Below, piece after piece: positions 9,001 through 17,320 of a stretch of 58,003 bases of DNA. The stretch comes from Caldifarciminota bacterium (GTDB taxonomy: Bacteria; Hydrothermota; Tepidihabitantia; SM23-42), in the NCBI GenBank assembly GCA_020349965.1, contig CP070705.1:1750355-1808357 (forward strand). Direction: 5' to 3'. Every line of letters begins with the position of its first letter. The stretch's first letter is position 1. The position numbers and the translations under genes are program-made. The notes beneath the pieces are model-generated. The model saw only the letters and a program-made list of their open reading frames with translations, did no database searches and was not told where the DNA came from.

Positions 9001-9387
9001 ATGGCAGAGAACGAATCGATCCTCATTGGTATTTTGGCGGGGACTGCGGCGAATCGAGATAAAGCCAAGAAGATCAGTGTCTTCTTCGGGAGCTGCCCCT
9101 ACTGTGCCGTGAGTGCATGCAAGGGAGATACGATTCTTGCCGTATTGACGATTCCGCATGAACACAAATGGTGGCTGGAATCTATAAGGGAGCGGCCAAA
9201 GGACACGGTTGGGCTGGAAAAAGCGGAAGTCTTCTATACTACTGGAGTGAAGGCGACAAGTCCGTGGAGTGCCGGTAAGGTCGAACCCGCACTGGATAGA
9301 TCTCCATGCGGGGCACAGTGCCAGGAGTGTCCCGTTTATAAGAAAGAATGCCGCGGGTGTCCGGCCACGATACACTGTCTGGGATAG
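9001..9387 (+). CDS. Small cysteine-rich protein, DUF3795-like C-terminus
   Basis: A 128-residue soluble protein with nine cysteines. The N-terminal part has a CPYCAVSAC cluster near residues 32-40. The C-terminal end has the dense motif CGAQCQECPVYKKECRGCP followed by a further Cys, similar to the Cys-rich ends of DUF3795 proteins, which are thought to bind metal or iron-sulfur. The middle (EHKWWLESIRERPKDTVGLEKAEVFYT) is not familiar. It has its own promoter and a strong ribosome-binding site, so it is probably a single-gene transcript. The function is unknown; a redox or metal-binding role is inferred only from the cysteines. Confidence 0.75.
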   Translation: MAENESILIGILAGTAANRDKAKKISVFFGSCPYCAVSACKGDTILAVLTIPHEHKWWLESIRERPKDTVGLEKAEVFYTTGVKATSPWSAGKVEPALDRSPCGAQCQECPVYKKECRGCPATIHCLG

Positions 9388-9478
9388 GCGGTATTCATCG
9401 GTTCTTTGTGTCCGGCCTAGCCGCAATTGGATGATTTTGTGAAAAATGACCGAAGGTCTATGTAACTCTGAAACGCTA

Positions 9479-9506
9479 TTGACTATTTAGAAGATTTCCG
9501 TAATAT
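9479..9506 (+). promoter_or_regulatory. Promoter TTGACT-16-TAATAT for the DUF1846 gene
   Basis: TTGACT at 9479-9484, 16 bases, then TAATAT at 9501-9506; a TATAAT overlaps at 9504-9509. The leader to ATG 9599 would be about 85 bases. Confidence 0.5.
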
Positions 9507-9598
9507 AATTCAGTGCCTGAGCAGTCGACATTAAAGACCGCATTTCTTTTCACAACAAGGCACGTTAATTGCTTCATTGATCTTCCATTGCCACGGAA

Positions 9599-11113
9599 AT
9601 GAACAAAATAGGTTTTGACAGCGAAAGATATCTCAAAGAGCAGAGTGGGGAAATACTGAAGCGCGTGCAACATTTTGACAAGCGTTTGTATCTTGAATTC
9701 GGCGGCAAGTTGATCTTCGACTATCATGCGGCGCGAGTCTTGCCCGGTTTCAATCCAAATGCCAAGATGCAGCTGTTGCAGCGGCTCAAGGACAAAGTCG
9801 ACATCCTGCTGTGCATCTATGCCGGCGATATCGAGCGGAAGAAGGTCAGGGCTGATTTCGGCATCACCTACGACGTCGATACGCTGCGGCTGATCGACGA
9901 TCTGAAAGACTGGGATCTGTCGGTAAATGGCGTTGTCATCACGCGCTTCGATAACCAGCCATCAGCCACGATATTCAAGAACAAGCTCGAGCGTCTCGGC
10001 ATTAATGTCTACACGCACCGTTACACCAAGGGCTATCCAACTGATGTCGATACCGTGGTAAGTGATGAGGGCTACGGCGCGAATGATTATGTAAAGACCG
10101 ACAAATCACTCGTTGTCGTTGCCGGCCCCGGCCCGGGCAGCGGTAAGCTTGCGACCTGTCTTTCGCAGTTGTACCATGACCACCGCCAGGGCGTGAATTC
10201 CGGGTATGCGAAGTTCGAAACGTTCCCAATTTGGAACATGCCGCTGAAGCATCCGGTCAATGTCGCATATGAAGCAGCGACCGCGGACATCCGAGATTTC
10301 AACATGATAGATCCGTTCCATCTCGAGGCTTACGGTAAGACCGCGGTCAATTACAACCGTGACGTCGAGGTCTTTCCGGTGCTCAGACGCATATTCACCA
10401 AGATAATGGGTGAATCTGTATATAATTCGCCCACAGACATGGGGGTCAATCGCGCCGGTTACGGGATAGTCGATGATGCGATAATCCAGGAGGCAGCGAA
10501 GCAGGAAATAATACGAAGATTCTTCCGCTATCGTTGCGAGTATGTGATGGGTTTCGTCGACAAGGAAACGGTGCAGAAAGTGGAGCTCTTGATGGAAGAG
10601 ATGAACGTAAAGCCGGAGGACCGGATTGTGGTCGGGCCGGCACGCGCTGCTGCGCAAGAAGCGAAAGAACAGGGTAAAGGTAATGAGGGGATTTTTTGCG
10701 GGGCGGCACTACAATTGCGTGATGGCACGCTAATCACCGGCAAGAACTCGGTACATATGCACGCTGCATCGAGTCTTGTTCTCAATGCGATAAAGTGCCT
10801 GGCAGAGATACCCGATAAGATCCACCTTTTGTCGCCGATGGTCATCAACTCGATCTCCAGTCTGGATAAATATTTCATGAAGCCGAAGAAGACGGTCAGT
10901 CTGGACTTGGAGGAGACTCTCATTGCCTTGAGTTTCAGCGCGACTACGAATCCTGGAGCGCAGATGGCCCTCGAAAAATTGAAAGAATTGCAAGGCTGCG
11001 AAATACATATGACGCACATCCCCACGCCGGGTGATGAGAAAGGGTTGCGCAAGCTGGGAGTGAACCTTACCAGCGATCCGAATTTCTCAACTAACAGCCT
11101 GGCAATAATCTGA
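9599..11113 (+). CDS. DUF1846 (UPF0371) family protein
   Basis: A 504-residue protein covering the whole DUF1846/UPF0371 family, known from Firmicutes and other anaerobes. Landmarks are [19 protein letters not shown] at the N-terminus, [22 protein letters not shown], and a glycine-rich nucleotide-binding-like loop [19 protein letters not shown] near residues 173-191. Further on are [17 protein letters not shown] and the C-terminal [20 protein letters not shown]. The family is described as having a P-loop-like N-terminal half but no settled reaction. It seems cytosolic, with no signal peptide. The ribosome-binding site is weak (CACGGAA). It is monocistronic: a palindrome and about 340 non-coding bases follow. 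Confidence 0.92.
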   Translation: MNKIGFDSERYLKEQSGEILKRVQHFDKRLYLEFGGKLIFDYHAARVLPGFNPNAKMQLLQRLKDKVDILLCIYAGDIERKKVRADFGITYDVDTLRLIDDLKDWDLSVNGVVITRFDNQPSATIFKNKLERLGINVYTHRYTKGYPTDVDTVVSDEGYGANDYVKTDKSLVVVAGPGPGSGKLATCLSQLYHDHRQGVNSGYAKFETFPIWNMPLKHPVNVAYEAATADIRDFNMIDPFHLEAYGKTAVNYNRDVEVFPVLRRIFTKIMGESVYNSPTDMGVNRAGYGIVDDAIIQEAAKQEIIRRFFRYRCEYVMGFVDKETVQKVELLMEEMNVKPEDRIVVGPARAAAQEAKEQGKGNEGIFCGAALQLRDGTLITGKNSVHMHAASSLVLNAIKCLAEIPDKIHLLSPMVINSISSLDKYFMKPKKTVSLDLEETLIALSFSATTNPGAQMALEKLKELQGCEIHMTHIPTPGDEKGLRKLGVNLTSDPNFSTNSLAII

Positions 11114-11125
11114 TTCTCATTTAAA

Positions 11126-11147
11126 GAATTCGCCAATTGGCGAATTC
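11126..11147. repeat. 22-base perfect palindrome, member of a repeat family
   Basis: GAATTCGCCAATTGGCGAATTC reads the same on both strands. Its 18-base core recurs at 50529-50546. It lies 12 bases after the DUF1846 stop. The rest of 11148-11404 shows no gene. Confidence 0.75.
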
Positions 11148-11404
11148 GCTAATTCTTCGTATCGGGGGTTACAATCATTGCTTCATTACGGGAATTGCTG
11201 GATTGTGTGTTGGTGGTTGAGAAGGGCATAAATGTGTGGCCACTCTCATCGTCAACCTGTCTTTGGGGGAATTCAACCTAAAACAATTTTCTTCAAGCAA
11301 GAGCAATTGCAATTTGTCCTTCTCTTACATTCCCGTCTTTCTCATATATGGTTCGAAGATCCTATCTTGGTGAAGACAGTAGCGTATCAATATACTTCAC
11401 CATA

Positions 11405-11432
11405 TTGACTTCGGCGCTGGATTTCTTATCAT
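11405..11432 (+). promoter_or_regulatory. Promoter TTGACT-16-TATCAT for the YVTN gene
   Basis: TTGACT at 11405-11410, 16-base spacer, TATCAT at 11427-11432. The expected start near 11439 leaves a short leader containing GGGAGGAG before ATG 11455. Confidence 0.6.
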
Positions 11433-11454
11433 ATATCACAAAACGGGAGGAGAT

Positions 11455-14028
11455 ATGTCAGCGATAATTGTAATTCTACTGACTGTCGGACCAGAGCATG
11501 TAGAAATACCCGCGTACGGCATTCATTATGCAAATACCATGGGTTTCGAGAATATAAAGAGCTTCTATAGTGACACGGATGATTGCATCTACCTAACGGC
11601 TGAGGGTAAGATCATCGCGGTTTTCCCGACGCACGAGGATCCATCGGCACTGTACCGGGATACGATCGGCACGATATGGTATCCGGATGAGTTGAGCGGC
11701 GTCGCGTTTCCGCGAGAATTCGTCGCGAACTGGAGTAACGGATCAGTTTATGTTATCGGCTCATATGGCCGTAATATTGCGGTCTGCGATATCCAGAACG
11801 GCGCAAGGACCGACGGTATCATGACCGGCCGCGGCACGACGGCGCTTGCCTACAGCGCGACGCAGAACAAGATATACTGCGCTGCTTACTACGATTTCAC
11901 CGTCGATGTCGTGGATTGCGCGACGAACGATGTGATCGAGACTATCTCGCTCATGGGTGCACTGTCCGATGCCTGCTGGAACAGCACTAACGACAGAGTT
12001 TACTGCAGTAATTATAGTGCGGGCAGTGTCGATGTAATCGATTGTATGAGCGATTCATTCGTGACAAGGATCACGGTGGGCAGCAATCCGCGCGCCGTGC
12101 TTTACAATCCGATATCTGATAAAGTATATTGCGCATACACCGATAGCGTGGCAGTCATCGATTGCAGCGCCGACACCGTGATCACAGCAGTGATGGTCGG
12201 CTCGCCGAATTACTTCTTGGAGTTGAATACAGTTGATAATAAGGTGTATTGTGTCAACCGCGGTAGTAATACCGTGAGTATCATCGATGGTGCAAGCAAT
12301 ATGTTGATCGCGACCGTGGCGGTGAGCAACTGGCCAGAGTGCGTCAGTTATAATCCTGTGATGAACAGAATATACGTAGGGCACAGCAACGGGCAGAACG
12401 TCATGGTGATCGACGGCAGCACCAATTCCGTGGTCGGTACGATTCCGCTCGGCCAGCCTATCTATGCAAGCGACTGTGATACCACTGATAACCGGCTCTT
12501 TGTAACATCATCCAGCGACCAGGTGATCGCGATAGACTGCACGAACAATACTGTCATTGATTATCTTGCCGCGGCGAACTGGCCCATGGGAGTATTCTGG
12601 GAAAGCAGTTATAATGTAGTCTGGATCGGTAATACCGGGGCCGGTAATCTCCCGGGTTTTACAGTACAGGGTTATGAAGGGGACGATCTGGTCAGTCTCT
12701 TCAAAACCGTCATCGGTTACACGCCATATTCGACGATGCTCGATCCGGCCACGAATAAGTTTTATGCAGCAGGGCGCGGTGATGAGATGCTGGCGATTCT
12801 CGACATAGCAAGTCCTGATACGGCCGAAATGCTGCTTGTCCGGGACGGACCATGGGATGTTTGCGACAACCCGAATGAGAACAAGGTGTACTGCGCCAGC
12901 CGCTATGACAACCGCGTGTCGATTATCGACGCTGCGACTAACTCGATACTCAACGAGGTGAACACCGGACAATACCCGGTCGGGCTCGCATGCAACTTTA
13001 CAGACAATAAGGTATATTCGGTAAATTTCTGGGGCGACAACGTCACGGTTATCGACGGCAGCAGCAATAATTTTCTCGGGCACATCCAGGTCGGTTACGG
13101 CCCCTACGACATACTCTACAATCCAGATGGTAACAAGATCTATTCGATCGATTACGGCGATAACACGGTCACGGTGATCGATGCATCCGCAGATACCGTC
13201 ATCACAACACTTGCGGTCGGCAATTGGCCGTGGTCCGCGGTTCACAATGCGATCAACAATAAGATTTACGTCGCCAACTATGCGAGTCATGACATATCGG
13301 TCATTGACGCGGCGATGAATCAGGTTGTTTCGACGCTCTTCATAGCACCCAATGCTTATCCCTTCACTCTCGTCTATAATCCTCATAACAATAAATTATA
13401 CAGCGCGAATATTTTCAGCAGCACGATGACGATCATCGACGCATCGATCGATACGATCATAACGACTTTCGGAATTAACGGCGCGCCGTATTCACTTGCT
13501 TACAATCCGAACAGCAATGTCATATACTGTGCTTATATCAGCACTTGGCAGGACGCGCTACTGGTGATCGACGGCAATACAGACGCGATCCTTGCGAGTT
13601 TTGTCATTCCTTCGCAGAATCAATCATACGGTATCGATTCGCCCAGAAAAGCGCTCGTTTATGATACTGAGGAGGACGTTCTGTACATGAGTCACTACGC
13701 GTCGAGCAAGATCACGGTGATCGACGGCAGCACGGGTGTTGTCGAATTTTCCTCTGCAATTCCAGAGGATAACCTGTTGAGCATATCGCCGAACCCTGCG
13801 AAGGATAGGATCAGCATCAGGTGCATGATGCAGGATGCGGAAAACATGAACAAGATACTGCGCTTGGGGATCTACGATGTTACAGGTAGGTTGGTCAAAG
13901 AAGAAGATCTTGAGTACGAGGGTGTAACAACTTCGCTGTCTGTTGAAGAGATCAATTCCGGCGTGTACTTTCTCGTCGTAAGTGACGGTCCGCGCAGGGC
14001 TATGATCAAACTGATAGTACTGGAATAG
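11455..14028 (+). CDS. Exported YVTN/YncE-type beta-propeller with sorting tail
   Basis: An 857-residue protein built of about 16 copies of a roughly 42-residue YVTN-type repeat: KVYCVNRGSNTVSIIDGASN, then a strand such as MLIATVAVSNWP, then a YNP turn. These repeats form one or two beta-propellers. The last ~85 residues are a sorting tail (ISPNPAKDRISI, LRLGIYDVTGRLVKEED, SGVYFLVVSDGPRRAMIKLI). The N-terminal signal is very short and has no basic residues (MSAIIVILLTVG), yet the ribosome-binding site GGGAGGAGAT fixes this start. Such propellers bind ligands or form surface structures; no enzymatic motif was seen. A long minus-strand open frame inside it is a shadow. Confidence 0.9.
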   Translation: MSAIIVILLTVGPEHVEIPAYGIHYANTMGFENIKSFYSDTDDCIYLTAEGKIIAVFPTHEDPSALYRDTIGTIWYPDELSGVAFPREFVANWSNGSVYVIGSYGRNIAVCDIQNGARTDGIMTGRGTTALAYSATQNKIYCAAYYDFTVDVVDCATNDVIETISLMGALSDACWNSTNDRVYCSNYSAGSVDVIDCMSDSFVTRITVGSNPRAVLYNPISDKVYCAYTDSVAVIDCSADTVITAVMVGSPNYFLELNTVDNKVYCVNRGSNTVSIIDGASNMLIATVAVSNWPECVSYNPVMNRIYVGHSNGQNVMVIDGSTNSVVGTIPLGQPIYASDCDTTDNRLFVTSSSDQVIAIDCTNNTVIDYLAAANWPMGVFWESSYNVVWIGNTGAGNLPGFTVQGYEGDDLVSLFKTVIGYTPYSTMLDPATNKFYAAGRGDEMLAILDIASPDTAEMLLVRDGPWDVCDNPNENKVYCASRYDNRVSIIDAATNSILNEVNTGQYPVGLACNFTDNKVYSVNFWGDNVTVIDGSSNNFLGHIQVGYGPYDILYNPDGNKIYSIDYGDNTVTVIDASADTVITTLAVGNWPWSAVHNAINNKIYVANYASHDISVIDAAMNQVVSTLFIAPNAYPFTLVYNPHNNKLYSANIFSSTMTIIDASIDTIITTFGINGAPYSLAYNPNSNVIYCAYISTWQDALLVIDGNTDAILASFVIPSQNQSYGIDSPRKALVYDTEEDVLYMSHYASSKITVIDGSTGVVEFSSAIPEDNLLSISPNPAKDRISIRCMMQDAENMNKILRLGIYDVTGRLVKEEDLEYEGVTTSLSVEEINSGVYFLVVSDGPRRAMIKLIVLE

Positions 14029-14085
14029 GAAGATTTGGTTACGATTTGTGGTGTGCGTCAATAGTGAAAGGTAGGAGGTTGGAGG

Positions 14086-14772
14086 ATGAAGATAGCGATA
14101 ATTATCGTTAGTATAATCGCCCTGGTGCTGGCGGGATTCGCTTTGTATCTGCTCAGCGCCAACTCGAAGATGCGTGGTGAAATGATGGGTAAGATCGATG
14201 ACCTTGAAGAGCAGGTGAATATCCTCACGGTTGAGCTCGAAGCGCGGGTCGCCGAGGTTTCGCAGGAAAAAGAGGAGGAGATCGACAGGCTCAAAGGGAC
14301 ATATGATGCTCTCGTCGCGGACATGAAGAGCGAGATCGAACTGGGTCAGATAAAGATCACTCAACTGGCCGACCGGCTGTCCGTTAGCATGGTTGACAAG
14401 ATACTATTCCCGTCGGGCGAGGCAGAGATCACTGCGGAAGGGCTGGAGATACTCGACCGAGTCGGCAAGGTCTTGAAGGATGCCGAAGGCAAAGTGATCC
14501 GTGTTGAAGGGCACACCGACAACGTGCCGATCCACCCGAACCTGCAGAAGAAATTCCCGACGAACTGGGAACTTTCAACGGCCCGAGCGACGAACGTCGT
14601 GCGGTTTCTTCAGGATGAGGTTGGCATTAAAGGGACGCGCCTTCAGGTCATAGGTATGTCAGAGTACCATCCGGTGGCGAGCAATGCTAACGTGGCAGGT
14701 AGGAGTCAAAACCGCAGGATCGAGATAACTCTGCTGCCCGAATCTGCTGGTTTGGCACCGACGACGAAGTAG
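14086..14772 (+). CDS. OmpA/MotB-domain membrane-anchored protein
   Basis: A 228-residue protein with three parts. Residues 5-25 are an N-terminal transmembrane helix (IAIIIVSIIALVLAGFALYL). Residues 27-100 form a coiled coil (EEQVNILTVELEARVAEVSQ...). The C-terminal domain (about 103-220) is an OmpA-like peptidoglycan-binding domain: ILFPSGEAEITAEGLEILDRVGKVL, VEGHTDNVPI, NWELSTARATNVVRFL and RSQNRRIEI. The Asp and Arg residues that hold diaminopimelate are present. The layout (anchor, coiled coil, OmpA) matches envelope-anchoring proteins such as MotB-like or YiaD-like proteins; no MotA partner is adjacent. The ribosome-binding site is GGAGGTTGGAGG. A small lipoprotein gene follows after 12 bases. 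Confidence 0.9.
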   Translation: MKIAIIIVSIIALVLAGFALYLLSANSKMRGEMMGKIDDLEEQVNILTVELEARVAEVSQEKEEEIDRLKGTYDALVADMKSEIELGQIKITQLADRLSVSMVDKILFPSGEAEITAEGLEILDRVGKVLKDAEGKVIRVEGHTDNVPIHPNLQKKFPTNWELSTARATNVVRFLQDEVGIKGTRLQVIGMSEYHPVASNANVAGRSQNRRIEITLLPESAGLAPTTK

Positions 14773-14784
14773 GGTCGTACAGCA

Positions 14785-15201
14785 TTGCGAATACTGTCTT
14801 TTCGATTGTGGTCTGTTTATCTCGTGGCGTTGCTTGTGGTCTCTTCGTGTACTGTATATAGAAGTTGCGTTTCTGTGGTGGGTCTTCCCGAGGATGCATC
14901 AGATAAAGCGGCACAAGAGATAATTAAGATCGTGCTGCGTAATAACTTCGGGGATAAGATAAGGGCCGAATTCCCGAATCTGACGAAAGAACAACTCGAT
15001 GGACTCACTGTCAGTTGGCGTAGAGTGAAGGTTCTCGGTGCGGAAAGATCAAGGTTATCTATCGTCATTAAAATAAGGTACGGAGGTTCACTTACGACCG
15101 ATGATGCAAGAGAAGTGACCGAATACGGTAGGACTATTGTTGAAGATGCGGTGAAAGATTATTTCGAATTACATGGTGGCAAGTCGCTTCAGGAGGTCTA
15201 G
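14785..15201 (+). CDS. Small probable lipoprotein of unknown function
   Basis: A 138-residue protein. The N-terminus is a lipoprotein-type signal (FRLWSVYLVALLVVSSC) with the acylated cysteine expected at residue 22. The mature part is an alpha/beta domain with SDKAAQEIIKIVLRNNF and RLSIVIKIRYGG; I do not recognise the family. It starts with TTG at 14785, 12 bases after the OmpA-domain gene, with no obvious ribosome-binding site. Co-transcription with the OmpA-domain protein and a shared periplasmic location are likely. About 240 bases without a clear gene follow. Confidence 0.65.
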   Translation: MRILSFRLWSVYLVALLVVSSCTVYRSCVSVVGLPEDASDKAAQEIIKIVLRNNFGDKIRAEFPNLTKEQLDGLTVSWRRVKVLGAERSRLSIVIKIRYGGSLTTDDAREVTEYGRTIVEDAVKDYFELHGGKSLQEV

Positions 15202-15444
15202 TTGCTTCACTGGGCGTGGTTTTTATTACTTCTCGATACGCTTGATTATGTCCAAAGAACGACCCCTTGTGCTCAAAGGACATGGGAAGTTTGCTGAAAG
15301 ATACGCGGCGATGGTCGACACTGAGTCCCATAATGTCGAATAAAAGCGTCGGCCCTGCGCAGACATTTGTGACAGGCGTTGTGAGTGATATGTGACGTCA
15401 GGGGTTATATTCAATAGAGATTTTTGATTGTAAAAGGAGGAAGC

Positions 15445-17100
15445 GTGAAAAGTAAAACCGCGCCTAAACTCATACTGGCTGTGATGGTCCCGGTGATTCT
15501 CTCAGCGCAGATCGAAAAGTGGGTATATACTTATAACGGCAATCTTGATAATACGGATATTGCCTATGCGCTGGCGTGCGGGTTGGAAGGGAACATCTAC
15601 GTAGCGGGAAGAAGCGCCAACTTCGGTACGAGCAGTGATTTCCTTTTGGTCAGTCTCACGGATGGAGGTGATACAAACTGGGTCTATAAGTATAATCCTG
15701 CCAATCTTGAGGATATTGCTCTTTCCGTTGTTTATGGACAGGACGGCAACATTTATGCGGCCGGCATGAGTTCGGCCCCCCTTACATATTCCGATTTCAC
15801 AGTATTGAGCGTGACGACCTCAGGCGACACCAACTGGACTTACCTGCATGATGGACCGAGCACCATCGAAGATTATGATGTTGCGCGTACGATAACATAT
15901 GGATTGGATGGAAACATCTATGTCGGGGGAAATTCGATGGCTAATTTTACCGGGGGCGATTTCTTCGTTGTCAGCCTTAATGGCAGCGGTATGGCCAACT
16001 GGACATATCGGTATGGCGGCATTGAATACCTGGGCGGTGCGGCTAATTCAATTGTGTTTGGTGCGGACAGCAACATCTATGCTGCCGGTCATAGCTTTCA
16101 CGTTGGTACCCGCCGTGATTTTGTTGTGCTGAGTCTGACAACCACGGGCGATACGAACTGGACATATCGCTATGACGGAGCTTTGAACGCCGACGAAGCG
16201 AATTCGGTCACGTATGGTCTGGATGGTAATATCTATGCTGCCGGATATTCGACGTGGATCGACTCATGTCGGTATTTCACTGTCATAAGTTTGTCCGATG
16301 ACGGCGATGAGAACTGGGTATTTAGATACAAGGGCGGTACGACCGATTTTCCCTATGGTACGAATGCTGTTGTCTATGGTTTGGATAACAACATATACGC
16401 AGCGGGACAATGTTCGGCTGGTCCGTCGGATGATTTCTTCGTAGTAAGCCTGAGCACTGCGGGCGATACAAACTGGACATACCGGCTCGACGGATCGTCA
16501 GGGAATGATGACTTCGCCGTGGCGCTCGCCTATGGTTCAGACGGCAACATTTATGCTTGCGGTATGGTCAACAATACAGGGAGCGCACAGGATTTTACGG
16601 TTGTGAGTCTTGATGGAAGTGGTATTGACAACTGGATCTACTACTATGCGGCTGAGGCGTCGTATCCTTTTTGGGACAGAGCACATGCAATCGACCTTGG
16701 TCTGGATGGTAGTGTTTACGCAGCAGGTTTCAGCCACTTTATCGAAACCGACTATGACTTTACGGTGATAAGCCTCGATCCGACTACGGGTGTCGAAGAG
16801 ACGAAGGATCTGATAACAGAATCGATCAGGATACAGGCGGCGCCAAATCCGTTTTCAAAGTTGACGACAATCAGCTTTGGCATAGAGCATAGCGCAGAGC
16901 GCATGGAGCTCAATATCTATGATGCGAGCGGACGGTTGGTCAATTGCCTTTATCGTGGATCAGGCATCGAGAATAAAGAATCGGTCATTAGGTGGGACGG
17001 TACAGATGCCAGTGGGAACAGGTTGCCGGGCGGAGTCTATTTTGCAGGATTCCAGTGTGGGAATGATATGACAATGGGAAAATTGCTGTTAGTACGGTGA
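15445..17100 (+). CDS. Secreted repeat protein with sorting tail
   Basis: A 551-residue exported protein starting with GTG at 15445, which follows AAAGGAGGAAGC; an in-frame TTG at 15424 is less likely. The signal peptide is MKSKTAPKLILAVMVPVILSAQ. The body is about eight repeats of ~53 residues, each with the pattern GLDGNIYAAG, then FTVVSL, then GDTNWTYRYDG, a propeller-like arrangement related to SBBP/delta-60 repeats. The last ~85 residues are the sorting tail, in which SFGIEHSAERMELNIYDASG is almost identical in protein and DNA to the tail of the 17321-18976 gene. The role is unknown; it is a surface or released protein. Confidence 0.88.
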   Translation: MKSKTAPKLILAVMVPVILSAQIEKWVYTYNGNLDNTDIAYALACGLEGNIYVAGRSANFGTSSDFLLVSLTDGGDTNWVYKYNPANLEDIALSVVYGQDGNIYAAGMSSAPLTYSDFTVLSVTTSGDTNWTYLHDGPSTIEDYDVARTITYGLDGNIYVGGNSMANFTGGDFFVVSLNGSGMANWTYRYGGIEYLGGAANSIVFGADSNIYAAGHSFHVGTRRDFVVLSLTTTGDTNWTYRYDGALNADEANSVTYGLDGNIYAAGYSTWIDSCRYFTVISLSDDGDENWVFRYKGGTTDFPYGTNAVVYGLDNNIYAAGQCSAGPSDDFFVVSLSTAGDTNWTYRLDGSSGNDDFAVALAYGSDGNIYACGMVNNTGSAQDFTVVSLDGSGIDNWIYYYAAEASYPFWDRAHAIDLGLDGSVYAAGFSHFIETDYDFTVISLDPTTGVEETKDLITESIRIQAAPNPFSKLTTISFGIEHSAERMELNIYDASGRLVNCLYRGSGIENKESVIRWDGTDASGNRLPGGVYFAGFQCGNDMTMGKLLLVR

Positions 17101-17119
17101 CGTTGATACAACAGTGAAG

Positions 17120-17155
17120 AGGGGGGCCACGCGGGTGTGTGCCCCCCTTTTTTTT
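17120..17155 (+). terminator. Rho-independent terminator
   Basis: A GGGGGGC / GCCCCCC stem (extended by one A-T pair) with a 13-base loop is followed by eight Ts. This is the clearest intrinsic terminator in the window and ends the 15445-17100 transcript. Confidence 0.92.
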
Positions 17156-17263
17156 CATTCTCAGGCGTAAGATTAAGAAGTCTTCTGGGGAGAGGTTCTC
17201 TGTGTCAACGTGGGTATAGGTTGGCGAGCAAACGTCCCTTTATACTTAAGTCTAAAATAATCC

Positions 17264-17291
17264 TTGACATTACGGGGAATTTGTGTATGAT
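17264..17291 (+). promoter_or_regulatory. Promoter TTGACA-16-TATGAT for the C25-like gene
   Basis: TTGACA at 17264-17269, 16-base spacer, TATGAT at 17286-17291. The leader to ATG 17321 is about 23 bases and contains GAGGTGATTGA as the ribosome-binding site. Confidence 0.7.
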
Positions 17292-17320
17292 TCACAATAA
17301 TTATTGGATGAGGTGATTGA

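Noticed and set aside
10528-11136. 202-residue open frame antisense to the DUF1846 gene
   Set aside because: Serine/arginine-rich shadow of a well-matched family protein with no own ribosome-binding site.
12508-13386. 292-residue open frame antisense to the YVTN gene
   Set aside because: It mirrors the repeat structure of the real gene and its sequence is a periodic complement of the propeller repeats; the plus-strand protein is clearly the gene.
15202-15300. 31-codon TTG-started frame right after the small lipoprotein gene, with AGGAGG in front
   Set aside because: The AGGAGG lies inside the end of the upstream gene and the short sequence has no recognisable feature; evidence is too thin.
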